From assembly GCF_006064855.1 (NCBI RefSeq), contig NZ_CP040753.1:744001-808000 (forward strand): a stretch of 64,000 nt of DNA, read 5' to 3'. The translations under genes and the position numbers were made by a program. The DNA is from Sulfitobacter sp. BSw21498. GTDB taxonomy: Bacteria > Pseudomonadota > Alphaproteobacteria > Rhodobacterales > Rhodobacteraceae. A model generated the notes under the pieces. That model ran no database searches. It saw only the letters and a program-made list of their open reading frames with translations, and was not told the origin of the DNA. Below, one piece after another: positions 51,227 through 60,051 of the stretch. How positions within the stretch are numbered: position 1 is the first letter of the stretch; each line of letters begins with the position of its first letter.

Positions 51227-52120
51227 ATGACCACGACAGACGCACAGCGCACACAAATGGAAACAGGACAGGGGTTTGTGGCCGCATTGGATCAGTCGGG
51301 CGGATCGACCCCAAAGGCGCTAAGCCTCTATGGCGTTGAACCTTCTGATTATTCCGGCGACGCCGAGATGTTTCAAGCCATGCACGACATGCGCGCGCGG
51401 ATCATTCTGGCCGATGATTTCACCTCTGATAAAGTTCTGGGCGCGATCCTGTTCGAGCGCACGATGGACAATTCGATCAACGGCAAACCCGTGGCACAGC
51501 TGCTGTGGGAAGACCGCGGCGTCGTGCCCTTCCTCAAGATCGACAAAGGTCTGGAAGACGAAGCAAACGGCGTGCAGCTGCTTAAACCCATGCCCGAGCT
51601 TGCTGATCTGCTGGCGCGCGCGAAAGCCGCAGGTATCTTTGGCACCAAGGAGCGGTCGGTCATCCAATCCGCCAGCCCCGAAGGCATCGCGTCGGTTGTG
51701 GCGCAGCAATTCGCCGTCGCTAAAACCGTGTGCGCCGCCGGTCTGGTCCCGATCATCGAGCCCGAGGTGAACATTCATTCGGACAGCAAAGCGGAATGCG
51801 AAACGATCCTGAAGTCCGAGCTTGAAAAGCATCTGGCCGAGCTTTCCGCTGACGAACTGGTGATGCTGAAAGTCACCCTACCAGAGACCGCAGGCCTTTA
51901 CGACAGCCTTGCCGATCAGCGCAACGTCCTGCGTGTGGTTGCGCTGTCAGGTGGTTATTCGACCGAAGAAGCCTGCGTTCGCCTGACCCAGAACCCCAAG
52001 ATGATCGCCAGCTTTTCGCGTGCGTTGACAGAAGGGCTGAACGTCAAAATGACCGATACCGAGTTCAACGCAGCATTGGGTCAGAACATCACCAAGATTT
52101 ACGACGCATCCGTCGCCTAA
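51227..52120 (+). CDS. fda: class I fructose-bisphosphate aldolase
   Basis: Cleaves or forms fructose-1,6-bisphosphate through a Schiff base, for gluconeogenesis in a bacterium that uses the Entner-Doudoroff route. It has 297 residues, the size of the bacterial class I type (Staphylococcus Fda-like). Motifs are GFVAALDQSGGSTPKAL, IIEPEVNIHS and VMLKVTLPE with the Schiff-base Lys. The ATG is at 51227, about 70 bases after the P450 gene. It is followed by a terminator-like hairpin. Confidence 0.93.
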   Translation: MTTTDAQRTQMETGQGFVAALDQSGGSTPKALSLYGVEPSDYSGDAEMFQAMHDMRARIILADDFTSDKVLGAILFERTMDNSINGKPVAQLLWEDRGVVPFLKIDKGLEDEANGVQLLKPMPELADLLARAKAAGIFGTKERSVIQSASPEGIASVVAQQFAVAKTVCAAGLVPIIEPEVNIHSDSKAECETILKSELEKHLAELSADELVMLKVTLPETAGLYDSLADQRNVLRVVALSGGYSTEEACVRLTQNPKMIASFSRALTEGLNVKMTDTEFNAALGQNITKIYDASVA

Positions 52121-52141
52121 GAGTGTTTGACGACTAAATAT

Positions 52142-52180
52142 AGGGCCGGTGTTTGATTGCGATCAGGCGCTGGCCCTTTG
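52142..52180 (+). terminator. terminator-like hairpin between fda and the RHH gene
   Basis: AGGGCCGG (52142-52149) and CTGGCCCT (52170-52177) pair with one G-T. An inner TGAT/ATCA pair lies in the loop, and TT follows. It sits between convergent genes. Confidence 0.5.
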
Positions 52181-52203
52181 CGTTTGCCCCGAGCTTGAGT
52201 GCC

Positions 52204-52434
52204 TTACGAGGCTGCCATACGCTCCTTGAGCGCGCGCAAGACGTAGACGCGGATCGCAGATGCCAATCCTGCCTCTACGCCGCGTTCGGCATCGATCTGT
52301 GCGACCAGCGCGTTGATCGGCATGTCCATCCCTTGCGCAAGACTACGCAATTCCTGCCAGAATTCATCCTCCAGCGAGATCGACGTGCGGTGACCCCGAA
52401 GGGTCACCGAATGTTTTACAGGTCTCGCGCTCAT
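52204..52434 (-). CDS. ribbon-helix-helix domain protein
   Basis: A 76-residue RHH_4-type protein: [20 protein letters not shown], then LEDEFWQELRSLA and a helix rich in Ala. The short N-terminal strand followed by two helices is the DNA-binding ribbon-helix-helix fold, so it is probably a repressor, although no target is known. It is the third gene of a fumC-DUF4169-RHH run; its ATG overlaps the DUF4169 stop as ATGA. Conserved in this position in Rhodobacteraceae (from memory). Confidence 0.85.
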   Translation of the reverse strand: MSARPVKHSVTLRGHRTSISLEDEFWQELRSLAQGMDMPINALVAQIDAERGVEAGLASAIRVYVLRALKERMAAS

Positions 52435-52607
52435 GTTTCGCGCTTGTGAGCTTCCAAATTACGCGAGATTTGAGCCAGACGTTCTTTCAGAACTTCCTTC
52501 TGGTCCTTCTTCTGGCCGAACTGCACTGAATTTTCATCAGCGCGGGCCTTTCGAGACGCGCGGTTGCGCTCTTTCTTGACCTTGTTGAGGTTGATGGGGG
52601 CGCTCAT
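52431..52607 (-). CDS. DUF4169 family small protein, 58 residues
   Basis: A basic, highly helical protein beginning [20 protein letters not shown] and ending LEAHKRET. It fits the DUF4169 family of alphaproteobacterial microproteins, which lie between fumC and an RHH gene. The start overlaps the fumC stop and the stop overlaps the RHH start, both as ATGA. Function unknown; a very high charge suggests RNA or protein binding. Confidence 0.82.
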   Translation of the reverse strand: MSAPINLNKVKKERNRASRKARADENSVQFGQKKDQKEVLKERLAQISRNLEAHKRET

Positions 52608-53998
52608 TCTTTTGGTCCGATCATTTGCTCCGGCCGCACCACGCGGTCGAATGTTTCGGCATCGACAAAGCCCAAGGCGATTGCTTCTTCCTTGAGGGTC
52701 GTGCCATTTTTGTGGGCAGTTTTCGCAACTTTGGTCGCGTTGTCATAGCCGATGGTAGGGGCCAGCGCTGTCACCAGCATCAGGCTTTCTTTCATCAGCT
52801 TGTCGATACGTTCGATATTTGCTTGCGTGCCAACAACCATATTGTCGGTAAAGGCCGACGCGCTGTCGCCCAAAAGCTGCATGGATTGCAAGACGTTATA
52901 GCTCATCATCGGGTTGTAGACGTTGAGCTCGAAGTGCCCTTGCGAACCGGCAAAACCGACTGCCGCGTCATTCCCCATCACGTGCGCACACACCATGGTC
53001 AGCGCCTCGGCTTGCGTCGGGTTCACCTTGCCTGGCATGATCGACGATCCTGGCTCGTTCTCGGGCAGGATCAATTCGCCCAGACCGGAACGCGGGCCAG
53101 AGCCCAGCAAACGCATGTCATTGGCGATCTTGAACAGCGATCCGGCCACGGTTTTCAACGCACCCGAGAACATGACCATAGCGTCATGGGCGGCCAGTGA
53201 TTCAAACTTGTTCGGGGCGGTGACAAAGGGCAGGCCGGTGATGTCAGCCATATGTGCAGCCACGGCCTCGGCCCAGCCTTTCTTGGTGTTCAGGCCGGTG
53301 CCGACGGCGGTCCCGCCTTGGGCCAGTTCGTAGATGTCGGGCAGACAGGCGTTTACCCGTTCGATGCCTTTTTTCACCTGATGCGTGTAGCCCGAGAATT
53401 CCTGCCCCAAGGTCAGCGGTGTCGCATCCTGCGTGTGGGTCCGGCCGATCTTGATGATGTCCTTGAACTCTTCGGATTTTGCAGCCAGCGCGTCATGGAG
53501 CTTTTGCAGGCCTGGCAGCAGCACGTCGCGGGCCTGCATGCCGATGGCCACGTGCATCGCGGTGGGGAATGTGTCGTTTGACGACTGCCCCATGTTGCAG
53601 TGGTCATTGGGGTGTACCGGATCTTTCGACCCTTTCACGCCACCCAGCATTTCAATCGCGCGGTTCGAAATCACCTCGTTTGCGTTCATGTTCGACTGCG
53701 TGCCCGAACCCGTCTGCCAGACAACCAGCGGGAAGTTGTCGTCGAATTTACCCTCGATCACTTCGGTCGCGGCGGCGGTGATGGCGTCGGCTCGTTTCTG
53801 ATCCAGATTGCCCTGATTCAGGTTTTCCATCGCGCAGGCTTTTTTCACCACGCCAAGGGCACGGATAATCGGCACGGGCTGTTTTTCCCACCCGATAGGG
53901 AAGTTGATGATCGACCGCTGCGTCTGTGCGCCCCAATATTTATCGGACGGCACTTCCAATGGGCCAAAGCTGTCGGTTTCGGTACGGGTATCGGCCAT
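52604..53998 (-). CDS. fumC: class II fumarate hydratase
   Basis: Hydrates fumarate to malate in the TCA cycle, without an iron-sulfur cluster. It is 464 residues long, with the fumarase/aspartase signature [15 protein letters not shown] and the segment [19 protein letters not shown]. Neighbouring substrate-binding parts are [11 protein letters not shown] and [16 protein letters not shown]. Its start at 53998 follows AGGAGC. It leads the ATGA-coupled operon fumC-DUF4169-RHH. Confidence 0.96.
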   Translation of the reverse strand: MADTRTETDSFGPLEVPSDKYWGAQTQRSIINFPIGWEKQPVPIIRALGVVKKACAMENLNQGNLDQKRADAITAAATEVIEGKFDDNFPLVVWQTGSGTQSNMNANEVISNRAIEMLGGVKGSKDPVHPNDHCNMGQSSNDTFPTAMHVAIGMQARDVLLPGLQKLHDALAAKSEEFKDIIKIGRTHTQDATPLTLGQEFSGYTHQVKKGIERVNACLPDIYELAQGGTAVGTGLNTKKGWAEAVAAHMADITGLPFVTAPNKFESLAAHDAMVMFSGALKTVAGSLFKIANDMRLLGSGPRSGLGELILPENEPGSSIMPGKVNPTQAEALTMVCAHVMGNDAAVGFAGSQGHFELNVYNPMMSYNVLQSMQLLGDSASAFTDNMVVGTQANIERIDKLMKESLMLVTALAPTIGYDNATKVAKTAHKNGTTLKEEAIALGFVDAETFDRVVRPEQMIGPKE

Positions 53999-54110
53999 GA
54001 AAAGGCTCCTGATCTTGGGCTTATGTCTGATCAGGGTTTACCCCGCGGGGGGCAGCGGTGCAATGAGACGATGGCGCTAACCTCAAGGCTAACTGTGGCT
54101 GGCTGACCGA

Positions 54111-54581
54111 TTACTTGCGGAAGCTGTCAAGCGATACGACTTCAGCGGCTTTGGGGGCTTCTTCTTCGACCTCAAGCTCGCTTTCGTCCTGCTGGGGAAG
54201 GTCTTCGTCCTCGTCCGACTGGCCGGGTTCTTGCTGCTCGAATTTCAGGCCGAATTCTACCGACGGGTCCACAAAGGTTCGGATCGCGTCATAGGGGATA
54301 TACATCGGTTCCGGCGCATCGCCAAAGTTCAACGTGACCGAGAACCCTTCCTCGGTAACCTCAAGCTTGTCGTACCAGTGCTGCATCACCACCGTCATTT
54401 CGCCGGGATAGCGATCCGACAGCCAATCCGCCAGCTCCGCATCAGGGTGCGCGGTATCAAAGGTGATAAAGAAATGATGGTTGCCGGGCAATCCATTGGC
54501 TGCAACGTCAAGTAATACCTGACGAATTAACCCGCGCATGGCATCGTGCATCAGATTGCCATACTCAATGCTTCGGCTCAT
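54111..54581 (-). CDS. sspB: SspB-like ClpXP adaptor
   Basis: A 156-residue protein of the alphaproteobacterial SspB family. SspB captures ssrA-tagged proteins and delivers them to ClpXP. The substrate-binding fold includes HHFFITFDTAHPDAELADWL and MTVVMQHWYDKLEV. The acidic linker DEDEDLPQQDESELEVEEE leads to a C-terminal VVSLDSFRK, which resembles the ClpX-binding motif of these adaptors. The start is ATG 54581 with GGAG upstream. The ssrA gene that makes the tag is only about 1.5 kb away. Confidence 0.9.
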   Translation of the reverse strand: MSRSIEYGNLMHDAMRGLIRQVLLDVAANGLPGNHHFFITFDTAHPDAELADWLSDRYPGEMTVVMQHWYDKLEVTEEGFSVTLNFGDAPEPMYIPYDAIRTFVDPSVEFGLKFEQQEPGQSDEDEDLPQQDESELEVEEEAPKAAEVVSLDSFRK

Positions 54582-54654
54582 TACTTCTTCTCCGGCCCTT
54601 GTTGATGACAGTAGCATACGGCATTTCACACCAGTGAAAAGGGGGCGCAAAAAT

Positions 54655-55917
54655 TTATAGCAAGAGGTTCCAGCCGAGCGCCAGCATCGCCGTTACTGCC
54701 ATGGTCAACACAAAGCCGAACCGCAAACCCAACATCAACACGGCCGCAATCAACGTCAGCGCGCCGGCCACGGGATCAAAGCTGGACCAATCAGGCAACG
54801 GCACAGCAAGATGCGCCATGGGAAGCACGCGTTCGAACAATACATGCAGCGCGAACCAGACGGACAGATTGGCAATTACGCCAACGACAGCGGCAGTAAT
54901 CGCCCGCAAAGCCCCCGCCAGACGTGGCTGCGCCGAGATAAGTTCGAGATACGGTCCCGCGAAAAATATCCATAGAAAACAAGGTGTAAACGTGACCCAC
55001 AACGTCAGCACTCCGGCAGATACAGCACCCCAAGGGCCTGCCTGCGCAAAACCCGCAAGCAGGGCGACAAATTCGGTGACCAAGATCAGCGGCCCCGGCG
55101 TGGTTTCGGCCAACCCCAAGGCGTCAATCATCTGTTCGGTGGTGATCCACCCGTGATCCTGCACCACGGTCTGCGCCATATAGGCCAGCACGGCATAGGC
55201 CCCGCCAAACGTTACCACCGCCAGCTTTGAAAAGAACAATCCGATCTGAAGCAGAAATTCATGTCCCATCGCCCAGACGAACAGCAGCGGGGATGCCCAC
55301 AGCGTGCCCCAAAGGGCGATGACGCCGATGGGGCGGGCAGGGTGTGGGGGTGCCGCGTCAATTTCTACAGGGCTCGCGCCATCAGCAGCCTTGAAGGCCC
55401 CCCACAGTCCGGCGGTTAGAATGATCAGCGGGAAGGGCACGCCAAAAACAAACAACGCCACAAAGGACAGTGTGGCCAACATCCACCCCTCACGACCGTG
55501 CAGCGCTTTACGTCCCAGATTGCGCAGCGCCTGCACAACAACGACAATCACAGCCGCTTTGATGCCCATAAACGCGGCCTGAACCAAAGGCATCTGCCCG
55601 AAATACGCATAGCCGAATGCCAACACCAGAATGATCGCCGCACCCGGCAACACGAAAAGCAGTCCGGCCAGCAAACCGCCAAGGGTACCGCGCAGCCGCC
55701 ATCCGGCGTAGGTCGCCAGCTGCATCGCTTCGGGGCCTGGCAACAACATGCACAGGGAAAGGGCGCGCAAAAAACTGTCTTCGGATAACCACCGATGCCG
55801 GTCCACCAACTCACGGTGCATCAACGCGATCTGCGCCGCGGGCCCCCCAAAGGACAACACCCCGATCCGCCCGAACACACGCGCCATCAGGCGCATATCA
55901 GGGGCGCTCATCCGCAT
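54655..55917 (-). CDS. chrA: chromate transporter ChrA (long chain)
   Basis: A 420-residue inner-membrane protein with two homologous ChrA domains of about 190 residues each. Each half begins with a similar motif: VFGRIGVLSFGGPAAQIAL and FFSKLAVVTFGGAYAVLAY, and both contain a LPGPEAMQL/TTPGPLILV segment. These proteins export chromate and are often part of metal resistance. It stands alone, without a chrB or chrR gene. Two near in-frame ATG (55917 and 55911) could start it. Confidence 0.93.
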   Translation of the reverse strand: MRMSAPDMRLMARVFGRIGVLSFGGPAAQIALMHRELVDRHRWLSEDSFLRALSLCMLLPGPEAMQLATYAGWRLRGTLGGLLAGLLFVLPGAAIILVLAFGYAYFGQMPLVQAAFMGIKAAVIVVVVQALRNLGRKALHGREGWMLATLSFVALFVFGVPFPLIILTAGLWGAFKAADGASPVEIDAAPPHPARPIGVIALWGTLWASPLLFVWAMGHEFLLQIGLFFSKLAVVTFGGAYAVLAYMAQTVVQDHGWITTEQMIDALGLAETTPGPLILVTEFVALLAGFAQAGPWGAVSAGVLTLWVTFTPCFLWIFFAGPYLELISAQPRLAGALRAITAAVVGVIANLSVWFALHVLFERVLPMAHLAVPLPDWSSFDPVAGALTLIAAVLMLGLRFGFVLTMAVTAMLALGWNLLL

Positions 55918-56089
55918 TTCTCGCTATTGTTTCGCATAAATACTCCCGACATTCTTGACGTCAGAGGTCGCAGTACCCGAGCCTGAGGTCAAGCGCGCCA
56001 GCGGCTTCCAAATGGCAAAAAATCCTCGCCGAAGGCAGCGCGACATGCGCGTCAACCGGCACCGCGCCGTGCGATCGCAAGGTTTTAAA

Positions 56090-56450
56090 AAAATCAGAAA
56101 GTTGCGGGGAGGGGTAAGTGCAGGTTTCTGTTGCCAGGTACCTGCGAACCCCGCCTTAGGTCGCTAAACCCAAGGACTTAAGTTTCAATAGTTCCGGTCG
56201 CTTACGCGGCCATCGCCATTGGAGCACGATTGTCATTTGCAATTGTACATTTTACGCCGATAACGGTGGCAGTCAGCCGAGATAAAGCTACATCTTTAGA
56301 CGTTCGTCGATCCTGTTTCGACCCCATAATCCCCAAATGAAGGATGATTGGTGGAGTCGCCGGGTACCGCCCCCGGGTCCGAACCGCTTATTACATGCGC
56401 GTTTATACCCATAGTCCCTAAGGACACCTCAGATATAAGGGACGTGGCTT
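56090..56450 (-). ncRNA. ssrA: transfer-messenger RNA, circularly permuted two-piece type
   Basis: Rescues stalled ribosomes and adds a degradation tag. On the minus strand the acceptor piece lies first and ends in GACTCCACCA at 56349, with a TTCG-containing T arm (GGTTCGGACCCGGG). After a short spacer the coding piece starts near 56334 with GGGGATTATGGGGTCG. The tag frame runs from GCA at 56240 to TAA at 56202 and encodes ANDNRAPMAMAA. This acceptor-first order is the permuted layout of alphaproteobacteria. The outer ends are approximate. The T-run near 56090 may end transcription. It lies beside sspB, which handles the tag. Confidence 0.88.
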
Positions 56451-56493
56451 TCTTTGCAAGGGGAAAGCCATGAAAATCCGCGGAGTGCAGCAG

Positions 56494-57237
56494 TCACGGT
56501 GCCGCGTTCGGCTGCTTGGTGCGGCGGGCAAAGACGGTACGGGCAAGGGCCTGGGTCTCTTGTTCAAGCAGCGTCAGTCCGGCCGCGACGGCAGCAGCGT
56601 CGCGTGTCGTCATTGCGGTGGCGATCTCGCGGTGACGCGCGACGATTGCATCGCGGGACCACGCCGTGAAGGTAATCATGTTCATCAACGGTTGCATTGC
56701 CTCAACTGCGCCAGCGAGCTGGTAAGACAGTACCGGGTTGCCCGCCGCGTCCACCAATGCGCGGTGGAATGCCACATCGGCAGCGCAAAACCCTGCATCT
56801 GACAGCGCCGGCGCTGATTGTGCGTCAAGCGCATCCTGCATCGCCTTTAGGTGGCTGTCTTGTCTTCGGGCGGCCGATAAAGGCGCGCAGGCTCTCTCAA
56901 GCGCGAAACGGGCCTCGCAAGCGGTTTCAAAGCTGACATCGTTCATTGACAAAAGCAGGGTGGAGGTCGTGATCTGTTGCGCTTGCGCGGCCTCAAAGCT
57001 GATGCGGTTCACGAAGGCACCGCCTGTGGCACCGCGTTGTGTGCGTATCAGCGATTGCGCGGCCAATCGCTTTAGCGCTTCGCGTACTGTCGCGCGCGAA
57101 ACATTGAACTGGGCTGAAAGCTCTGCCTCAGACGGCAAACGTTCGTCCACGATCAGCACGCCCTTGATGATAGCATCGCGGATGTTCGCAGCAATTTGGC
57201 TGGACAGGTCAGAGGCGGTTTCTGGCGTGGTATTCAT
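56494..57237 (-). CDS. GntR/FadR-family regulator
   Basis: A 247-residue transcription factor with an N-terminal winged HTH (ANIRDAIIKGVLIVDERLPS, EAELSAQFNVSRATVREALK, RLAAQSLIRTQRGATGGAFV) and a C-terminal FCD ligand-binding domain with helices and likely metal-binding His (DVAFHRALVDAAGN and IVARHREI). I start it at ATG 57237; the open frame upstream to 57735 passes into acuI and is not coding here. It is divergent from acuI, and likely controls it and itself. The ligand may be an acrylyl or related acid, which is inference. Confidence 0.88.
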   Translation of the reverse strand: MNTTPETASDLSSQIAANIRDAIIKGVLIVDERLPSEAELSAQFNVSRATVREALKRLAAQSLIRTQRGATGGAFVNRISFEAAQAQQITTSTLLLSMNDVSFETACEARFALERACAPLSAARRQDSHLKAMQDALDAQSAPALSDAGFCAADVAFHRALVDAAGNPVLSYQLAGAVEAMQPLMNMITFTAWSRDAIVARHREIATAMTTRDAAAVAAGLTLLEQETQALARTVFARRTKQPNAAP

Positions 57238-57342
57238 TTGTCTTACATTTATGATTTGGAAAAACTTTAAATGTCTGACATTAATTTTGCAAGATGCGAG
57301 TCGGTGGTCAAAACCCGCGGCGTGCAGCTTTAACGTTCGGGA

Positions 57343-57391
57343 CCGAGGGGCCAGCCCCTCGGACTCCCCGGAGTTTACTGGCAAAATGAAG
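57343..57391 (+). repeat. dispersed intergenic motif with hairpin, copy D
   Basis: CCGAGGGGC and GCCCCTCGG form a hairpin at 57343-57362. It is followed by ACTCCCCGGAGTTTACTGGC and AAAATGAAG, the full form of the motif. It lies in the gntR-acuI gap about 35 bases before acuI, so it may be in the acuI leader. Confidence 0.6.
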
Positions 57392-57423
57392 CGGGCCCTT
57401 AACGGCGGTCCGAGACAGGAGAT

Positions 57424-58419
57424 ATGATGTTTGATGCGTTGATGGTGAACAAAGATGAGGAAACCGGCAAGACCCATGCCGAGGTGACCCAGATTGACCT
57501 TGACCGTTTGCCCGATGGTGACGTGACAGTTGCGGTAGAATATTCGACCGTGAACTACAAAGACGGGCTGTGCATCGGGCCCGGTGGCGGACTGGTACGC
57601 AAGTATCCGCACATCCCCGGTATTGATTTTGCAGGCACGGTCGAAGCGTCCGACGATGACCGCTATAAACCCGGCGACAAGGTTGTGCTGACCGGTTGGC
57701 GTGTGGGTGAGGCGCATTGGGGTGGCTATTCGCAAAAGGCGCGGGTCAAGGCCGACTGGCTGGTGCCCCTACCTGAGGGGCTGGATACGCGGCAAGCGAT
57801 GGCTGTAGGAACAGCGGGCTTTACCGCGATGTTGTCGGTCATGGCGCTGGAGGATCACGGGCTGGTATCAGGCAACGGGCCGGTTCTGGTTACAGGTGCC
57901 GCAGGCGGTGTCGGGTCGGTTGCAGTCGCGATTCTTGCCAATTTGGGGTATGAGGTTGCTGGCGTAACCGGGCGCCCGGACACAGCGGATTACCTGAAAT
58001 CTCTCGGCGTCAGCCAGATCGTTGCGCGCGAAGAGCTGAACGAAACCGTCAAGCGCCCGCTCGAGGCCGAGACCTGGGCCGGCTGCATTGATGCCGTTGG
58101 GGGCGAGATGCTGGCGCGGGTATTGGGCCAGATGAAATACGGCGGCTCGGTCGCTGCTGTTGGTCTTGCGGGCGGGGCAGGGTTGCCTGCCACTGTCATC
58201 CCCTTTCTGCTGCGCGGTGTGAACCTGCTGGGCATTGATTCCGTCATGCAGCCCTACGAGAACCGTCTGCGTGCATGGCAGCGGGTTGGGAAAGACCTGC
58301 CGCTCTCCAAGCTGGAAGATATGGTTGTGCCTGCAACGCTTAGCGATTTGCCGAAACTGGGCGCGGACATCCTGAACGGGCAGGTCCGGGGCCGTGTGGT
58401 GGTCGATGTGAACGCCTGA
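57424..58419 (+). CDS. acuI: acrylyl-CoA reductase
   Basis: An NADPH-dependent medium-chain reductase that turns toxic acrylyl-CoA into propionyl-CoA in DMSP and 3-hydroxypropionate catabolism. It is 331 residues long and belongs to the YhdH/AcuI branch. Features are MFDALMVNKDEETGKTHAEV, VEYSTVNYKDGLCIGPGGG, HIPGIDFAGTVEAS, and the dinucleotide loop VLVTGAAGGVGSVAVAI. There is no zinc-binding set, as expected. AGGAG precedes the ATG. In R. pomeroyi acuI follows dmdA (known); here dmdA is not in the same place. Confidence 0.92.
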   Translation: MMFDALMVNKDEETGKTHAEVTQIDLDRLPDGDVTVAVEYSTVNYKDGLCIGPGGGLVRKYPHIPGIDFAGTVEASDDDRYKPGDKVVLTGWRVGEAHWGGYSQKARVKADWLVPLPEGLDTRQAMAVGTAGFTAMLSVMALEDHGLVSGNGPVLVTGAAGGVGSVAVAILANLGYEVAGVTGRPDTADYLKSLGVSQIVAREELNETVKRPLEAETWAGCIDAVGGEMLARVLGQMKYGGSVAAVGLAGGAGLPATVIPFLLRGVNLLGIDSVMQPYENRLRAWQRVGKDLPLSKLEDMVVPATLSDLPKLGADILNGQVRGRVVVDVNA

Positions 58420-58449
58420 AACGGCATTCCCTAAGTTACATTTACCGAG

Positions 58450-58474
58450 CGGCGGCCCCTGTGGGTCGCCGTTT
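58450..58474 (+). terminator. terminator-like hairpin after acuI
   Basis: CGGCGGCCC (58450-58458) and GGGTCGCCG (58463-58471) pair around CTGT with one G-T, then TTT. Probable end of the acuI transcript. Confidence 0.55.
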
Positions 58475-58552
58475 GGCGTTAATAGGGACTGTTATGGTCT
58501 TGACGTTACGGGGGGCGTGCTAGCTTTGCATCACCTTAACGTAAAGTTTGAT

Positions 58553-59974
58553 ATGTCCGACAACAGCCCCATTCTTCTTTGGTATCGCCGCGATCTACGG
58601 CTGAGCGATCATCCCGCCTTGTCCGCTGCTGTGCAGTCCGGCCGTCCGGTTATTCCCGTCTTTATCAAGGACACCACGGTCGACGCCCTTGGCGCTGCGC
58701 CGAAATGGCGGCTCGGGCTGGGGCTCGGGGCGCTGGCCGACAGTCTGGGCGAAATATCCGGCAAGCTTGTGCTGCGCGAAGGCGACGCGCTGGACGTGTT
58801 GCAGACCCTCATCAAGGAAACAGGCGCGGGTGCTGTCTATTGGTCGCGGCTGTATGATCCGGCGAGTTTACAGCGTGATAGCAAGATCAAAGAAACCCTG
58901 TGCGACCAAGGCGTTGATGCCAAGTCCTTTGGCGGACATGTGATGTTTGAGCCGTGGAGCGTAGAGACCAAGGCAGGCGATTGCTACAAGGTGTACACGC
59001 CGTTCTGGAACAACGTCAAAACCCGCGATGTTGAGCCACCGCTGGCCGCGCCGTCTGATCTGTGCGCGCCGGAGGAATGGCCTGCAAGCGATGCGCTGGA
59101 AGGCTGGGGCTTGGAGGCCGCGATGGACCGTGGTGCGGATGTGGTGCGCCCCTTTGTCTGCCTCGGCGAAAAGGCTGCGCAGTCGCGGTTGGGGGCGTTT
59201 ATGGCCCATGGGGTGGCAGGATATAAGCAAAACCGCGATATTCCAGGCACCGATGGCACGTCCAATCTGTCAGAGAACCTGTCTCTCGGCGAGATCAGTC
59301 CGCACCAATGTTGGCACGCTGGCCAGCGTGCGCTGCATGACGGTAAACAAGGGGCAGAGACCTTTCTGAAAGAACTGGTGTGGCGCGAGTTCGCGTACCA
59401 CCTGATGTATCACACGCCACGGATGCTGACGGATAACTGGCGCGAGGCATGGGATGCCTTTCCGTGGAACGAAGACGAACGCCGCACCGAGGTCACCGCT
59501 TGGAAACAGGGGCGCACGGGCGAGCCCTTTGTCGATGCCGCCATGCGCGAGCTGTACGTGACTGGACGGATGCACAACCGGGGCCGCATGATCGTGGCCA
59601 GCTATCTGACGAAACATCTGATGTGCCATTGGCGGATCGGCCAAAAATGGTTCGAACACTGTTTGATCGACTGGGATCCCGCCAGCAACGCAATGGGGTG
59701 GCAGTGGGCGGCGGGGTCGGGGCCAGATGCGTCGCCTTACTTTCGCGTGTTCAACCCCGAGACACAGCTCGATAAATTTGATAAGAATAGAGACTATGCC
59801 AGCCGTTGGATCGCCGAGGGGCGGGCCAATCCACATAAGGATGCGCTCGCGTTTTTCGATGCAATCCCGCGCAGCTGGCCCTTGTCGGCACGAGATGACT
59901 ATCCCGAAAAGATCATTGCGCTGGATGAAGGGCGTGAGCGGGCTCTGGAAACCTACAAGGGGCGAAACTTTTAA
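58553..59974 (+). CDS. phr: deoxyribodipyrimidine photo-lyase
   Basis: Uses blue light to split cyclobutane pyrimidine dimers in DNA. It is 473 residues long from ATG 58553 (MSDNSPILLWYRRDLRLSDH). The N-terminal antenna domain is followed by the FAD domain with REFAYHLMYHTP, TGRMHNRGRMIVASYLTKHL and the photolyase signature HCLIDWDPASNAMGWQWAAG. It is a class I CPD photolyase. It precedes a CFA-synthase-like gene. In R. sphaeroides phrA and cfaA are linked and respond to singlet oxygen through sigma-E; I could not find a clear sigma-E promoter here. Confidence 0.94.
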   Translation: MSDNSPILLWYRRDLRLSDHPALSAAVQSGRPVIPVFIKDTTVDALGAAPKWRLGLGLGALADSLGEISGKLVLREGDALDVLQTLIKETGAGAVYWSRLYDPASLQRDSKIKETLCDQGVDAKSFGGHVMFEPWSVETKAGDCYKVYTPFWNNVKTRDVEPPLAAPSDLCAPEEWPASDALEGWGLEAAMDRGADVVRPFVCLGEKAAQSRLGAFMAHGVAGYKQNRDIPGTDGTSNLSENLSLGEISPHQCWHAGQRALHDGKQGAETFLKELVWREFAYHLMYHTPRMLTDNWREAWDAFPWNEDERRTEVTAWKQGRTGEPFVDAAMRELYVTGRMHNRGRMIVASYLTKHLMCHWRIGQKWFEHCLIDWDPASNAMGWQWAAGSGPDASPYFRVFNPETQLDKFDKNRDYASRWIAEGRANPHKDALAFFDAIPRSWPLSARDDYPEKIIALDEGRERALETYKGRNF

Positions 59975-60051
59975 CCCTTATGAAACGTGGATCTCCCACG
60001 TAACACCCATAAACCAATAAGATACGCGTCCAAGCGCATACAGGAGAGCGA

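Noticed and set aside
52153..52166. FnrL-like site TTGAT-N4-ATCAG
   Set aside because: It lies in the loop of a terminator-like hairpin between convergent genes, where no promoter is expected, and one half-site base differs.
57238..57735. Upstream extension of the GntR gene to 413 codons
   Set aside because: The extension runs through the promoter gap into acuI on the opposite strand. The GntR N-terminus begins at 57237.
58495..58552. Sigma-E (RpoE) promoter in front of phr
   Set aside because: The TGATC-N18-TAAG pattern known from R. sphaeroides was not found; only a TTGACG at 58500 is visible.
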